Below, one piece after another: positions 9,800 through 17,917 of a stretch of DNA of 64,000 nt. The translations under genes were made by a program, and so were the position numbers. Source of the DNA: Sphingomonas sp. ERG5 (GTDB taxonomy: Bacteria > Pseudomonadota > Alphaproteobacteria > Sphingomonadales > Sphingomonadaceae); the NCBI RefSeq assembly GCF_000803065.1, contig NZ_JSXI01000022.1:1-64000 (forward strand). The letters are read 5' to 3'. Positions within the stretch are counted from its first letter, which is position 1. Each line of letters opens with the position of its first letter. A model generated the notes under the pieces. The model was not told the DNA's origin. It worked only from the letters and a program-made list of their open reading frames with translations, and ran no database searches.

Positions 9800-10003
9800 T
9801 CAGCTGTCAATCGAATGAGGGTTGTTGTTGCCTTTGACCATCCAGACGAGTCCCACAATCGCCAGCCCGATGAAAATACCCGTGGTAGCGCCGAGTATAT
9901 AGTCCGGAACCTGGAGGGTCCGCAGCGCAGGCAATAATATGGCCGGCATGATTGCAGACAGCACGACAATCGGCAGGAAACGAGCTTTAGGGTTCTTCCG
10001 CAT
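9800..10003 (-). CDS. Small two-helix membrane protein
   Basis: A 67-residue ORF starts MRKNPKARFLPIVVL and has two hydrophobic helices (about residues 9-25 and 38-58) and a polar tail KGNNNPHSIDS. A good ribosome-binding site, GAGGTGAT, sits just before the ATG at 10003. I do not recognise the family. It stands alone, with unusual dyads about 180 bases upstream that may control it. Confidence 0.6.
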   Translation of the reverse strand: MRKNPKARFLPIVVLSAIMPAILLPALRTLQVPDYILGATTGIFIGLAIVGLVWMVKGNNNPHSIDS

Positions 10004-10179
10004 CGCATCACCTCTACGGCGCTTCCTTTCCAGTGTCTCACTCTTGCAGATCACACGCAAGGTCTGCTTTCGGAACGGATGACCCGCGATCATCAGAGCA
10101 TCGAGTGCGATTGACATGCCCGATCTTGCGTGACGATTGAATCGCCATTGGCGACCATGTCGTGAGGGCGAGCGGGGAG

Positions 10180-10205
10180 ATATGTTACACCGCAATGTAA
10201 CATAT
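10180..10205. promoter_or_regulatory. Perfect 10-base dyad, putative operator
   Basis: ATATGTTACA and its exact complement TGTAACATAT flank six bases. A second dyad, TCGATA-T-TATCGA, lies at 10233-10245, and the surrounding bases to about 10275 are clearly AT-richer than the genome. The two-fold symmetry is typical of TetR-, MarR- or PadR-type operators. The 319-base gap holds no gene. The nearest downstream gene is the leftward 67-residue membrane protein. Confidence 0.45.
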
Positions 10206-10322
10206 TCCTTTCCACCGACGCTTCGGGGTGTGTCGATATTATCGATTATATATCAGATAGTTAATATGAAGTGCTTGCTCTGGTTATCAATCGCCGCCCC
10301 GGGTCGCGATTTGACCGGTGAC

Positions 10323-11234
10323 CTATGTCCGGGCTTCTTTCCGGCAGATTGCCATGAGCGTTTGGCGTAGCCAGCGATGTGCCGGATCGGCATCCAGCCG
10401 CGGATGCCACATCGCGCTGATCGCCAATTCCGGCGTCGCCACGGGCAAGTCAAACCCCTGAAGACCCCGCGCCGTCATCTCCCCGTCGCGAAGGCAGGTG
10501 CGTGGCACGAGCGCGATCAGGTCCGAGCGACGTGCGATGTCCAGGGCGTCCGGGAAGCTTGGCACGATCACGACGATCTCACGCCGCAAGCCCATTTCGC
10601 GAAGGGCGTCGTCCACCGGACCTGTCGATGCGCCCCGACGCGATGTGACGACGTGCCCGCACGCGGCATAAAGCTGCGGCGTCACCGGATGTTCAAGCAA
10701 AGGATGGCGCAGGCGTGCCGCACCGATGAAGTGGTCGCGGAAGAGAAGCTGACTGCGCATCTCGGGTGCGGACGTGCCCGTTGTGCCGATCTCCAGGTCG
10801 ATCCTGCCGTCGCGCAACGGCGCCACCTCCTTATCGGGCTTGGGGGCGAAGCGAAGGCGGACATGTGGCGCCGCCTTGGTAATTGCCGCGACCAGCGCTG
10901 CGGCAAACAGCGCCACGAACCCTTCATTGGCGCGGATCGTGAACGTCCGCTCCAGTAAAGCCGGGTCCATATGATCCGTAACCGGCGCAAGTACCTCGCG
11001 CGCTTCCCGGGCGAGCATGTGAACGCGCCCGGCCAATTGTTCCGCATAGGGCGTCGGCACAAGTGAACGCCCAGCCTGGACCAGCAGCGGGTCACCTGTT
11101 GCCGATCGAAGTCGCGTCAGCGTCCGGCTTGTCGCGGAAACGCTAAGGCCGAGGCGTCTGGCGGCAATCGTCACGCTGCGTTCGGTGAGCAGGATGTCGA
11201 GTGCCGGGAGCAGATTCAGATCGATGGGAGGCAT
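10323..11234 (-). CDS. LysR-family transcriptional regulator
   Basis: A 303-residue protein with an amino-terminal winged helix (PALDILLTERSVTIAARRLG, a helix-turn-helix around residues 8-40). A substrate-binding domain of periplasmic type II fold follows, with a NodD-like or PcaQ-like appearance. The ATG at 11234 gives MPPIDLNLLP; a second ATG five codons upstream (11249) is possible. It is divergent from the amidohydrolase at 11364, the usual arrangement for a LysR protein controlling its neighbour. A longer reading frame continues upstream across the amidohydrolase but is an antisense shadow. Confidence 0.85.
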   Translation of the reverse strand: MPPIDLNLLPALDILLTERSVTIAARRLGLSVSATSRTLTRLRSATGDPLLVQAGRSLVPTPYAEQLAGRVHMLAREAREVLAPVTDHMDPALLERTFTIRANEGFVALFAAALVAAITKAAPHVRLRFAPKPDKEVAPLRDGRIDLEIGTTGTSAPEMRSQLLFRDHFIGAARLRHPLLEHPVTPQLYAACGHVVTSRRGASTGPVDDALREMGLRREIVVIVPSFPDALDIARRSDLIALVPRTCLRDGEMTARGLQGFDLPVATPELAISAMWHPRLDADPAHRWLRQTLMAICRKEART

Positions 11235-11363
11235 GCGTAACAATAGCATGGTCGTCACCCGACATATAGCGTTGGACGCAATCATGCTTTGCATGCCGCG
11301 CGTCTGGCGCATTTCTGGACTCACGCCCACATCCGAAAAAGGAATTGGCGAAAGGTACACGGC

Positions 11364-12350
11364 ATGAAGCTGATCGGCATCGAGGAGCATTATCTGACGG
11401 CGGACGTGCGCTGCGCGTGGGATGCGATGGGGCTGGCCGCAACGGATCCCAGCGCCGGGGTTCATTCGGCCGAGATAGAGCGGCGCCTGCTTGATCTCAC
11501 CGGTGAACGGATCGCCCTCATGGACGAGACGGGCCTTGATGTTCAGGTCCTGTCGTTGACCACGCCCGCGCTGCATGATCTCGGGCCGGAAAGCGTTGAC
11601 CTGGCGCGCCGCGCCAATGATGCCGTGGCCGAAGCCATTGTTCGATGGCCCCACCGGCTCCAGGCGCTGGCCACGCTGCCGGTCGCCATGCCCGATGAGG
11701 CGGCGCTGGAGCTGGAGCGCTGCGTCCGGACGCTCGGCTTCAAGGGAGCGATGCTGTCCGGCCGGGTCGGCGATCGAAACCTCGATCATGCGGACTTCTT
11801 CCCCATCTTCAGCAATGCGGAGGCACTCAAGGTGCCGGTCCTGCTTCACCCCCGCACACCCGCCAGCGCGGTGCGGTCCGTTTATTATTCCGGCTTTGCG
11901 CCCGAGGTGGATGCCGCGTTCGCCATGTACGGCCTTGGCTGGCACTATGACGCCGGCATTCAGTTCCTCCGCCTCTTGCTTGCCGGCACATTCGATCGCT
12001 TGCCGGACCTGCAGGTGATCCTGGGCCACTGGGGCGAAGTCGTGCTGTTCTATGCCGAACGCCTCGCGGCCATGGACCGGGTGTCGGGGCTGAAGCATCC
12101 AGTCGCGACCTATTTGCGCCGCAACCTTTATGTGACCGCCAGCGGCATGTTCCTGCCCGGCTATCTGGCGCAAGCCGCCGCCATCGTCGGGGCTGATCGG
12201 CTGCTCTTCTCGACGGACTTTCCTTACCAGTATCGCCCGGGCGGCGATGCGCGGCGGTTCCTGGCGGAATGTGGGCTGGACGATGTCGACAAGCCCGACT
12301 TCGCCCATGGCAACTGGCTTCGGCTGATCCAGGGGAGCACGGCGGATTAG
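11364..12350 (+). CDS. Amidohydrolase of the ACMSD / resorcylate-decarboxylase type
   Basis: A 328-residue amidohydrolase_2 protein. Metal-binding positions are visible: Glu and His in GIEEHYL at the start, His in LLHPRTP, His in ILGHWGE and Asp in STDFPYQY. Enzymes of this group decarboxylate aromatic or related acids without oxygen (for example gamma-resorcylate or 5-carboxyvanillate decarboxylases). GAAAGG lies before the ATG at 11364. The divergent LysR gene suggests induction by the substrate, which cannot be named from sequence. Confidence 0.8.
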   Translation: MKLIGIEEHYLTADVRCAWDAMGLAATDPSAGVHSAEIERRLLDLTGERIALMDETGLDVQVLSLTTPALHDLGPESVDLARRANDAVAEAIVRWPHRLQALATLPVAMPDEAALELERCVRTLGFKGAMLSGRVGDRNLDHADFFPIFSNAEALKVPVLLHPRTPASAVRSVYYSGFAPEVDAAFAMYGLGWHYDAGIQFLRLLLAGTFDRLPDLQVILGHWGEVVLFYAERLAAMDRVSGLKHPVATYLRRNLYVTASGMFLPGYLAQAAAIVGADRLLFSTDFPYQYRPGGDARRFLAECGLDDVDKPDFAHGNWLRLIQGSTAD

Positions 12351-12481
12351 GTTTCATCCTGCCCGAAACCGACAGGCGGCCCGGGCGGAGCGATGGTATG
12401 GATGGCCGCCAAACGCGCAAGAATCATCGCAAGCGAAGGGCTGGCGGCTTGCGTCCCGGGGTTCAGACTTTGAATCGGGAA

Positions 12482-12557
12482 TGGTGCCGGTTGCAGGAAT
12501 CGAACCCGCGACATCCAGTTTACAAAACTGGCGCTCTACCAACTGAGCTAAACCGGC
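12482..12557 (-). tRNA. tRNA-Thr (anticodon TGT)
   Basis: The leftward strand reads GCCGGTT for the acceptor arm, a D-arm starting TAGCTCAG, the anticodon stem CCAGT/ACTGG with loop TTTGTAA, a standard T-arm and the matching AACCGGC plus A. The CCA end is encoded. Length is 76 bases with CCA. Confidence 0.95.
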
Positions 12558-12606
12558 CTACCCCGGAGGCTTGGCCCCCGACTTGTCGTGTTCGGCGCTA
12601 AATGCG

Positions 12607-13476
12607 TCAGGACACGCCGAAGGTCCAGCCCTCTGTGCGCGCAATTTCGCGAGTCATCGCAATTGGTCGCCACAGCGCGTCGCGATGCACATTGGCGCGG
12701 AGCCAGGCGGCGGTGAGGATCGCGTCGGTTGCGTGGTCGGTATAGCGGGCGAGCGGGACGTGCGGCTTCGATCCGGTTGCCGCCAGAGCCGTATCGAGTG
12801 CGGACGCGTCGCGCAGCTTGCTCAGGCCCTTGCGAAGTCCCGAGGCGCGAGCGGCGATCGCGGTGTAGATCTCGACGATGCACGCGCCCGTTGCCGGAAC
12901 GGGATCGAGCGGCCAGACGGGAATCGCCGCGCCCAGATGATGCAGCAATCGCATTCCAGCAAAGCTTGCCTTGGCGACCTGCGCCGCGCCGATCGCATCG
13001 TACACGGTGGTCGGTTTGCCGCCGCCATTGGCCTTGTGATGCGCCTCGACGCGGCGGAGGTGCATGAAGTCCGCCTTGGTTCCATCGGCCGCGCCGAGAT
13101 AGAAATGCGTGCCGCGACGGGTTTCGAGGAACGATGCGGCGCCAAGGTCGGCATCGGGGCTCTGGGCGTCGACATAGGCCCAGAAATCGCGTGGATTGGT
13201 GGTGACGGATTCGCCGGGCAGATAAGCGCCGCGCTCGAGAAAGGGCGGCGAGAAGCTGAAGTCGAACCCGACCAGTAGCGGTGCGTCGGCGCGGGCGCGA
13301 AGCCAGTCGAGAATTTCGGTGCGCGACCAGGCCTTGCCTGGCGGATCGACGATGACCGGCGCGGTATCGCCCGTCTCGCACAGCGCCAGTGCGATACCCG
13401 GATGGCTGCTGCCTTTGGCGCCCGACCAGTCGATCGCGACGAAACGGGTGAAATGATCAGGGGCGATCGCCACCAC
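12607..13476 (-). CDS. Probable RNase H-fold protein, DUF429-like
   Basis: A 289-residue protein of uncertain family. The start RFVAIDWSGAKG, the strand LLVGFDFSFSPPF and the late segment YTDHATDAILTAAWL place acidic residues as in RNase H-fold proteins such as DUF429. The fold assignment is an inference from these motifs. The start is a GTG at 13476 within the upstream MmcQ gene (20-base overlap). It is the last gene of the coupled run rarA, mmcQ, mmcQ and this gene, which hints at a nucleic-acid role. Confidence 0.6.
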   Translation of the reverse strand: MVAIAPDHFTRFVAIDWSGAKGSSHPGIALALCETGDTAPVIVDPPGKAWSRTEILDWLRARADAPLLVGFDFSFSPPFLERGAYLPGESVTTNPRDFWAYVDAQSPDADLGAASFLETRRGTHFYLGAADGTKADFMHLRRVEAHHKANGGGKPTTVYDAIGAAQVAKASFAGMRLLHHLGAAIPVWPLDPVPATGACIVEIYTAIAARASGLRKGLSKLRDASALDTALAATGSKPHVPLARYTDHATDAILTAAWLRANVHRDALWRPIAMTREIARTEGWTFGVS

Positions 13477-13807
13477 GCTCCGCCCGTTGCGCTTTCGTGG
13501 CGCGATCCCACCAGGCGCGTTCGATCAGCGTTTTCAGCCGGTCCGGATCGGCCGCGTCGGCTCGCACCAATACCGTCGGCCAGCCTTCATATTGCGGCGT
13601 CTGCCAGAAACAGTCGGGATCGGTTTCCTTCAATACCTCGATTTCCCCGCGCGTGGCGCGCAGCACGAAGCTGTCGGGCGCACGACCTTGCGAGACAAGC
13701 TGTTGTCCGCGAATTTGTGGCGAGGTCGATCCCTTCGCGCCGGCGCCCATCGCGACACCGGGAAGCGACACCGCAAAGGCAACCGCGTCGTCCCAGCCAA
13801 AGCTCAT
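13457..13807 (-). CDS. MmcQ/YjbR family protein (copy 2)
   Basis: A 116-residue protein with the family pattern: a start MSFGWDDAVAFAVSLPGV, FVLRATRGE, then ETDPDCFWQTPQYEGWP and a final IERAWWDRA. MmcQ/YjbR proteins adopt a CyaY-like fold and are proposed to bind DNA; the function is not settled. It overlaps the paralogue upstream by four bases and shares the ETDPD-FWQTP-Y-GWP core with it, so the pair arose by tandem duplication. Confidence 0.85.
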   Translation of the reverse strand: MSFGWDDAVAFAVSLPGVAMGAGAKGSTSPQIRGQQLVSQGRAPDSFVLRATRGEIEVLKETDPDCFWQTPQYEGWPTVLVRADAADPDRLKTLIERAWWDRATKAQRAERGGDRP

Positions 13808-14172
13808 TGTTTCGCCCTGTTTGATTTTGCCCTGGGGCGCGGCTTCACCTTGGGCCTTGCAGCGGCCCAGTCGCGCGCACGTTCGATCATCGCATGGACC
13901 CGCTCGGGGTCGCTGCTGTCGTAGCGCACCAGCAGGCCGGGCCAGCCATGATAATGCGGCGTTTGCCAGAAAGTGTCTGGATCGGTCTCGATCAGCACCT
14001 CCTTGGTATCCTGATCGATCGCCAGCACGAAGGAGTCCGCCTCGCGGCCGGTATGGATGAAGGCGCGCCCGTTGGAGACGATCTTGACCGCCGGACTGCC
14101 ATAGCTGGTCGACATTTCGGTATCGGGCAGGCCGAGCGCGAAGGCGGTGACGCTTTCCCAGTCGAGGCTCAT
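13804..14172 (-). CDS. MmcQ/YjbR family protein (copy 1)
   Basis: A 122-residue protein starting MSLDWESVTAFALGLPDT with the conserved IETDPDTFWQTPHYHGWP and IERARDWAAARP. The basic tail (KVKPRPRAKSNRAKQ) suggests nucleic-acid contact. The ATG at 14172 overlaps the rarA stop by four bases; an upstream in-frame extension lies within rarA and is rejected. Function within the family is unsettled. Confidence 0.85.
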   Translation of the reverse strand: MSLDWESVTAFALGLPDTEMSTSYGSPAVKIVSNGRAFIHTGREADSFVLAIDQDTKEVLIETDPDTFWQTPHYHGWPGLLVRYDSSDPERVHAMIERARDWAAARPKVKPRPRAKSNRAKQ

Positions 14173-15497
14173 CGTTCGCCCTCCCTGGGTCCGTTGTCCT
14201 TCATCTCCCGCCACCACGCCATGCGCTCGGCAATGCGCTTTTCCATGCCGCGATCGGTCGGTTCGTAAAAGGTCTGCGGGCTCATTTCCTCGGGCCAGTA
14301 ATTCGCGCCCGAAAAGCCGCCCTCGGTGTCATGGTCATAGGCGTAGCCCTTGCCGTAGCCGATATCCTTCATCAGCCTGGTCGGCGCGTTGAGGATATTC
14401 TGCGGCGGCATCAGCGAGCCGGTCTCCTTCGCACTGCGCCACGCCGCCTTTTGCGCCACATAGGCGGCGTTCGATTTGGGTGCGGTGGCGCAATAAAGGC
14501 ACGCCTGGGCTATGGCGAGCTCGCCTTCCGGGCTGCCGAGGAAATCATAGGCGTCCTTGGCGGCGAGGCACTGCACCAGCGCATTGGGATCGGCGAGCCC
14601 GATATCTTCGCTGGCGAAGCGGGTGATGCGGCGCAGGACGTAGAGTGGCTCCTCGCCGGCGGTCAGCATGCGCGCGAGATAATAGAGCGACGCTTGCGGG
14701 TCCGACCCACGCAGCGATTTATGCAGTGCGGAGATCAGGTTGTAATGCCCTTCGCGATCCTTGTCATAGACCGCAACGCGGCGCTGCAGGAACGCGGACA
14801 GCCCGGCCGGATCGAGCGGTTCGGGCAACTCGACCGAGAATAATGTCTCCGCCTGATTGAGCAGGAAACGGCCGTCGCCATCGGCGCTGGCGATCATCGC
14901 CTCGCGGGCCGGGGGCGTGAGGGGCAGGGGGCGGTCCTCGACCTGTTCCGCGCGGTCGAGCAGCTTGCCCAGCGCCGCCGCATCGAGACGGCGGAGGATC
15001 AGCACTTGCGCACGGCTGAGCACCGCGGCGTTGAGTTCGAAGGACGGGTTTTCGGTCGTTGCCCCGACCAGAGTGACGGTGCCATCCTCGACATAAGGCA
15101 GAAAACCATCCTGCTGCGCGCGGTTGAAGCGATGGATTTCGTCCACGAACAACAAGGTGCGTTTGCCGATCTTCGCGTGCTCGCGCGCCTCGGCAAAAGC
15201 CTTTTTGAGATCGGCCACGCCCGAAAACACGGCGCTGATCGCGACGAAGCGTAAATCGACCGCATCGGCAAGCAGTCGCGCGATCGTCGTCTTGCCGGTG
15301 CCCGGCGGCCCCCACAGGATCATCGATGACAGGCGGCCGGCCGCGACCATCCGCCCGATCGCGCCTTCTGGACCGGTGATATGTTCCTGCCCGACGACAT
15401 CTCCGAGCGTGCGCGGGCGCAGCCGGTCGGCGAGCGGCGCATTTTCCGCGATCGTTTCGCGGGCAGGGGGATCAAACGTCGCGAACAGGTCGGCCAT
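14169..15497 (-). CDS. rarA: Replication-associated recombination protein A
   Basis: RarA (MgsA) is a clamp-loader-like AAA+ ATPase acting at stalled replication forks. The 442-residue protein has LRPRTLGDVVGQEH, Walker A GPPGTGKTT, Walker B LLFVDEIHRFN, sensor GATTENPSFE and the carboxy-terminal tetramerisation region with MKDIGYGKGYAYDHD. The ATG at 15497 is preferred to a TTG three codons earlier. It heads a tightly overlapping leftward operon with two MmcQ proteins and an RNase H-like protein. Confidence 0.95.
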   Translation of the reverse strand: MADLFATFDPPARETIAENAPLADRLRPRTLGDVVGQEHITGPEGAIGRMVAAGRLSSMILWGPPGTGKTTIARLLADAVDLRFVAISAVFSGVADLKKAFAEAREHAKIGKRTLLFVDEIHRFNRAQQDGFLPYVEDGTVTLVGATTENPSFELNAAVLSRAQVLILRRLDAAALGKLLDRAEQVEDRPLPLTPPAREAMIASADGDGRFLLNQAETLFSVELPEPLDPAGLSAFLQRRVAVYDKDREGHYNLISALHKSLRGSDPQASLYYLARMLTAGEEPLYVLRRITRFASEDIGLADPNALVQCLAAKDAYDFLGSPEGELAIAQACLYCATAPKSNAAYVAQKAAWRSAKETGSLMPPQNILNAPTRLMKDIGYGKGYAYDHDTEGGFSGANYWPEEMSPQTFYEPTDRGMEKRIAERMAWWREMKDNGPREGER

Positions 15498-15554
15498 GTG
15501 CGCCAAGATAGGAGCGTACGCGCGCGCTAACCACCCCGTTCGACACTGGGCCTC

Positions 15555-15656
15555 TTCCCCGGCGAAGGCCGGGGCCCAGTCGCGATGCAGAAGGGAACCG
15601 GCGTTGTGCTCCGTTACTTCGGCCGTCCCAACTGGACCCCGGCCTTCGCCGGGGAA
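15555..15656. repeat. Paired REP-like inverted repeats
   Basis: Two 26-base arms, 15555-15580 and 15631-15656, are inverted copies with one mismatch. Each arm is itself a hairpin (CCCCGGC, GAAG, GCCGGGG). This is a bacterial interspersed mosaic-type pair between the divergent rarA and PadR genes. Similar GC-rich palindromes are common in sphingomonad genomes. Confidence 0.7.
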
Positions 15657-15724
15657 GCGAGGAAGTGAGATGCGAGTCTCAAGCGGCGAAATTTTTTCGC
15701 CCTCCCTATTGTCTAAACTGTTTC

Positions 15725-15736
15725 AAGATATATCTT
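15725..15736. promoter_or_regulatory. Perfect palindrome AAGATATATCTT, likely PadR operator
   Basis: A 12-base perfect palindrome lies 28 bases before the PadR start in an AT-rich leader. Autoregulation through a symmetrical site near the own promoter is usual for PadR proteins. Binding is inferred from position and symmetry. Confidence 0.45.
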
Positions 15737-15763
15737 AGCGCCATCATGACATATGAGAGGTAT

Positions 15764-16372
15764 ATGATGTTCAATACACAAAGAGGCGGCTGCCATGGCC
15801 GTATGGGCGGCCATCACATGGGTCCGCGCGGCGGTTCGCGCCGCTGGGGTCCGTTCGAGGTCCGCTGGGAAGTCAGCGATGAAGGTCGCGGTGGTCGAGG
15901 CCGGGGCCGCGGACGGATGTTCGATGGCGGCGAGCTCAGGCTCGTACTGCTCAAGCTGATCGCCGATCAGCCGCGTCACGGCTATGACCTGATCCGCGAG
16001 ATCGAGGAACTGACCGGTGGCGCTTATGCACCCAGCCCGGGCGTGGTCTATCCGACCATCACCCTGTTGTCCGACATGGGTTTGATCGAGGAACAGGTCG
16101 CCGAGGGCGCCAAGAAGCTGTTCGCGGTGACCGAAGCCGGGACCGCGCATCTCACGGAAAACCGGGAACAGGTCGACGCCCTGTTCGCGCGGCTCGCCGA
16201 AGTCGGCGCACAGCGTGAGCGGACTGACGTCGCCCCGGTACGCCGCGCGATGCACAATCTTCGCTCGGTTCTGCAGCATCGGCTGATGCGCGAGGATATC
16301 GAGGGCGATACGCAACATGAGATCGCGGCATTGCTCGACGAGGTCGCGCAGAAGATCGAGCGGCTGAAATGA
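15764..16372 (+). CDS. PadR-family regulator resembling metal-responsive YqjI
   Basis: A repressor of about 202 residues. The winged helix (GGELRLVLLKLIADQPRHGY to PSPGVVYPTITLLSDMGLI) and the following region with TENREQVDALF closely resemble E. coli YqjI, a nickel-responsive repressor. Like YqjI it has a long amino-terminal extension, here Gly/Arg-rich with Cys and His (CHGRMGGHHMG) that could bind metal. GAGAGG precedes ATGs at 15764 and 15767; either could be the start. DUF2218 follows with a four-base overlap. Metal sensing is inferred. Confidence 0.8.
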   Translation: MMFNTQRGGCHGRMGGHHMGPRGGSRRWGPFEVRWEVSDEGRGGRGRGRGRMFDGGELRLVLLKLIADQPRHGYDLIREIEELTGGAYAPSPGVVYPTITLLSDMGLIEEQVAEGAKKLFAVTEAGTAHLTENREQVDALFARLAEVGAQRERTDVAPVRRAMHNLRSVLQHRLMREDIEGDTQHEIAALLDEVAQKIERLK

Positions 16373-16686
16373 GCGCGGTAGCGGCTGTCGCTGCGGTTCC
16401 GACCGCGAACGGGAGCCGCTACCTCCAGCAATTGTGCAAGCATTGGCAGCATAATCTGGAGGTGGCGTTCACCCCTGAGCATGGCACCGTGGTGTTCCCG
16501 AAGAACGCGCGCGGCGCCGACTGGCCCGGCGACGGGCTGGTGACGTTCGATGCCGGCGCCGAGGCGCTGGAGGTGCGGATCGATGCAAGTTCGCCCGCAC
16601 AGCTCAACGGCTTGAAGGATGCGGTTGCGCGCCATCTCGACCGCTTCGCGTTTCGCGAGGCGCCGCTGGCGTTCGACTGGCGATAA
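16369..16686 (+). CDS. DUF2218 domain protein
   Basis: A 105-residue protein with the DUF2218 pattern: SRYLQQLCKHWQHN at the start, then FPKNARGADWPGDG and a carboxy-terminal VARHLDRFAFRE. Members are small, often encoded beside siderophore-interacting (YqjH/ViuB-like) reductases, and have no proven activity. Its ATG overlaps the stop of the YqjI-like regulator (ATGA), so both are made together. A metal-homeostasis role is an inference from this link. Confidence 0.8.
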   Translation: MSAVAAVAAVPTANGSRYLQQLCKHWQHNLEVAFTPEHGTVVFPKNARGADWPGDGLVTFDAGAEALEVRIDASSPAQLNGLKDAVARHLDRFAFREAPLAFDWR

Positions 16687-16693
16687 TCTCACC

Positions 16694-16707
16694 CGCCGCA
16701 CGCGGCG
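16694..16707. terminator. Hairpin between convergent genes
   Basis: CGCCGC and GCGGCG flank AC immediately before the converging glycosyltransferase stop. The stem is short but fully GC, followed rightward by TTAAAG. It may end transcription from one or both sides. Confidence 0.4.
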
Positions 16708-17889
16708 TTAAAGTCCCCGGCGTGCCATGACCTCGAGATAGGTATCGATCATCGTCTGGTTGATCGCGTCCCACTCATAGGCCGCCGCCTTGGCATGGCC
16801 CGTCGCGCCCGCAGCGCGGCGGGCCTCGTCATTCTGGACCAGCCGCGCGATCGCGTCGGCATAGGCATTCACGTCGCGTGGCGGCACGAGATAGCCGTTC
16901 ACGCCCTCCTCGATCAGGTCGATGGCGCCAGTTGCCCGCGCCGCCACCACCGGAACCCCGACTGCCATAGCCTCCAGCGTGACATTGCCGAAGGTCTCGG
17001 TCACCGAGGGATTGAACAGCACATCCATCGACGCCACCGCGCGACCAAGGTCGTCGCCGCGCTGGAAGCCGGCAAAGGCCGCATCGGGCACGCGTTCCGC
17101 GAACCATGCCCGTGCCGGGCCGTCGCCGATGACCAGCACGCGGTGTTTCACGCCGCGTTCGCGCAGCGTCGTCACGACGTCGGCGAAAATATCCAGGCCC
17201 TTTTCCAGCACGAGCCGGCCGAGAAAGCCGATCGCGACTTCGTCATCGGCAATGCCGAGCGACCGGCGCCATGCCAGGTCGCGCGCGCCGGGCCGGAAGC
17301 GCTGATGATCCACCCCGCGCGACCAGATCGAAACCGGCGTTGTCACCCCCCATTGGCGGATCAGCGATGCCATCGACTGGCTCGGCGTCACCACCTGGTC
17401 GAAACGATTGTAGAAGCGGGTGAGCAAGCGGATCATGACCGGTTCAAGGAAACCGAGGCCATAATAGCGGGCATAGGTTTCGAACCGCGTGTGCAGCGAG
17501 GCGATGGCGGGAATATCGTGCTGGCGCGCATAGGTCACCGCACGATGACCAAGGACTTCCGGGGCGGACACATGAATCAAATTCGGCGCGAATTCGGCGA
17601 GGTCACGATGCACGCTGGCCGGCAGACCGCGGGCGATCTTGTATTCGGCTCGTCCGGGCAATTTCAGCGACGGTACGCTGACCAGGTCACCGGTCGCGGG
17701 AAAGGCTGGTTTGCGGCTGGTCGGCGAATAGACGCGGACTGTAATCCCTTGTTTCAGCAGATACCCGACAAGCACGTTCAGCGCCTGATTGGCGCCGTCG
17801 CGGGTGTAATTATAGTTGCCGCTGAAGAGGGCGACGCGGAGGTCGGTGGCCTGCATGATCGGCGGGCCATAGCGAAGCCGGGGCCGCAT
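16708..17889 (-). CDS. Glycosyltransferase family 4 (GT-B)
   Basis: A 393-residue glycosyltransferase. The amino-terminal half has ALFSGNYNYTRDGANQAL. The carboxy-terminal half has the donor-binding GFLGRLVLEKG and the EX7E-type segment SVTETFGNVTLEAMAVGVPVV split over about residues 290-315. Related enzymes add mannose or glucose to glycolipids or other acceptors; the substrate here is unknown. The ATG at 17889 is chosen because GGGGAG precedes it; an ATG at 17856 lacks such a site. It starts only 28 bases from the divergent glutathione transferase. Confidence 0.8.
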   Translation of the reverse strand: MRPRLRYGPPIMQATDLRVALFSGNYNYTRDGANQALNVLVGYLLKQGITVRVYSPTSRKPAFPATGDLVSVPSLKLPGRAEYKIARGLPASVHRDLAEFAPNLIHVSAPEVLGHRAVTYARQHDIPAIASLHTRFETYARYYGLGFLEPVMIRLLTRFYNRFDQVVTPSQSMASLIRQWGVTTPVSIWSRGVDHQRFRPGARDLAWRRSLGIADDEVAIGFLGRLVLEKGLDIFADVVTTLRERGVKHRVLVIGDGPARAWFAERVPDAAFAGFQRGDDLGRAVASMDVLFNPSVTETFGNVTLEAMAVGVPVVAARATGAIDLIEEGVNGYLVPPRDVNAYADAIARLVQNDEARRAAGATGHAKAAAYEWDAINQTMIDTYLEVMARRGL

Positions 17890-17917
17890 GACTATCTCCC
17901 CGGCGAAGGAGAGCTTC

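Noticed and set aside
9388..9837. A 149-residue rightward frame
   Set aside because: No ribosome-binding site or recognisable domain, atypical composition and overlap with the small membrane gene on the other strand.
11249..12308. A long leftward extension upstream of the LysR gene
   Set aside because: It only reads the complement of the amidohydrolase; LysR proteins start at the helix-turn-helix domain, as from 11234.
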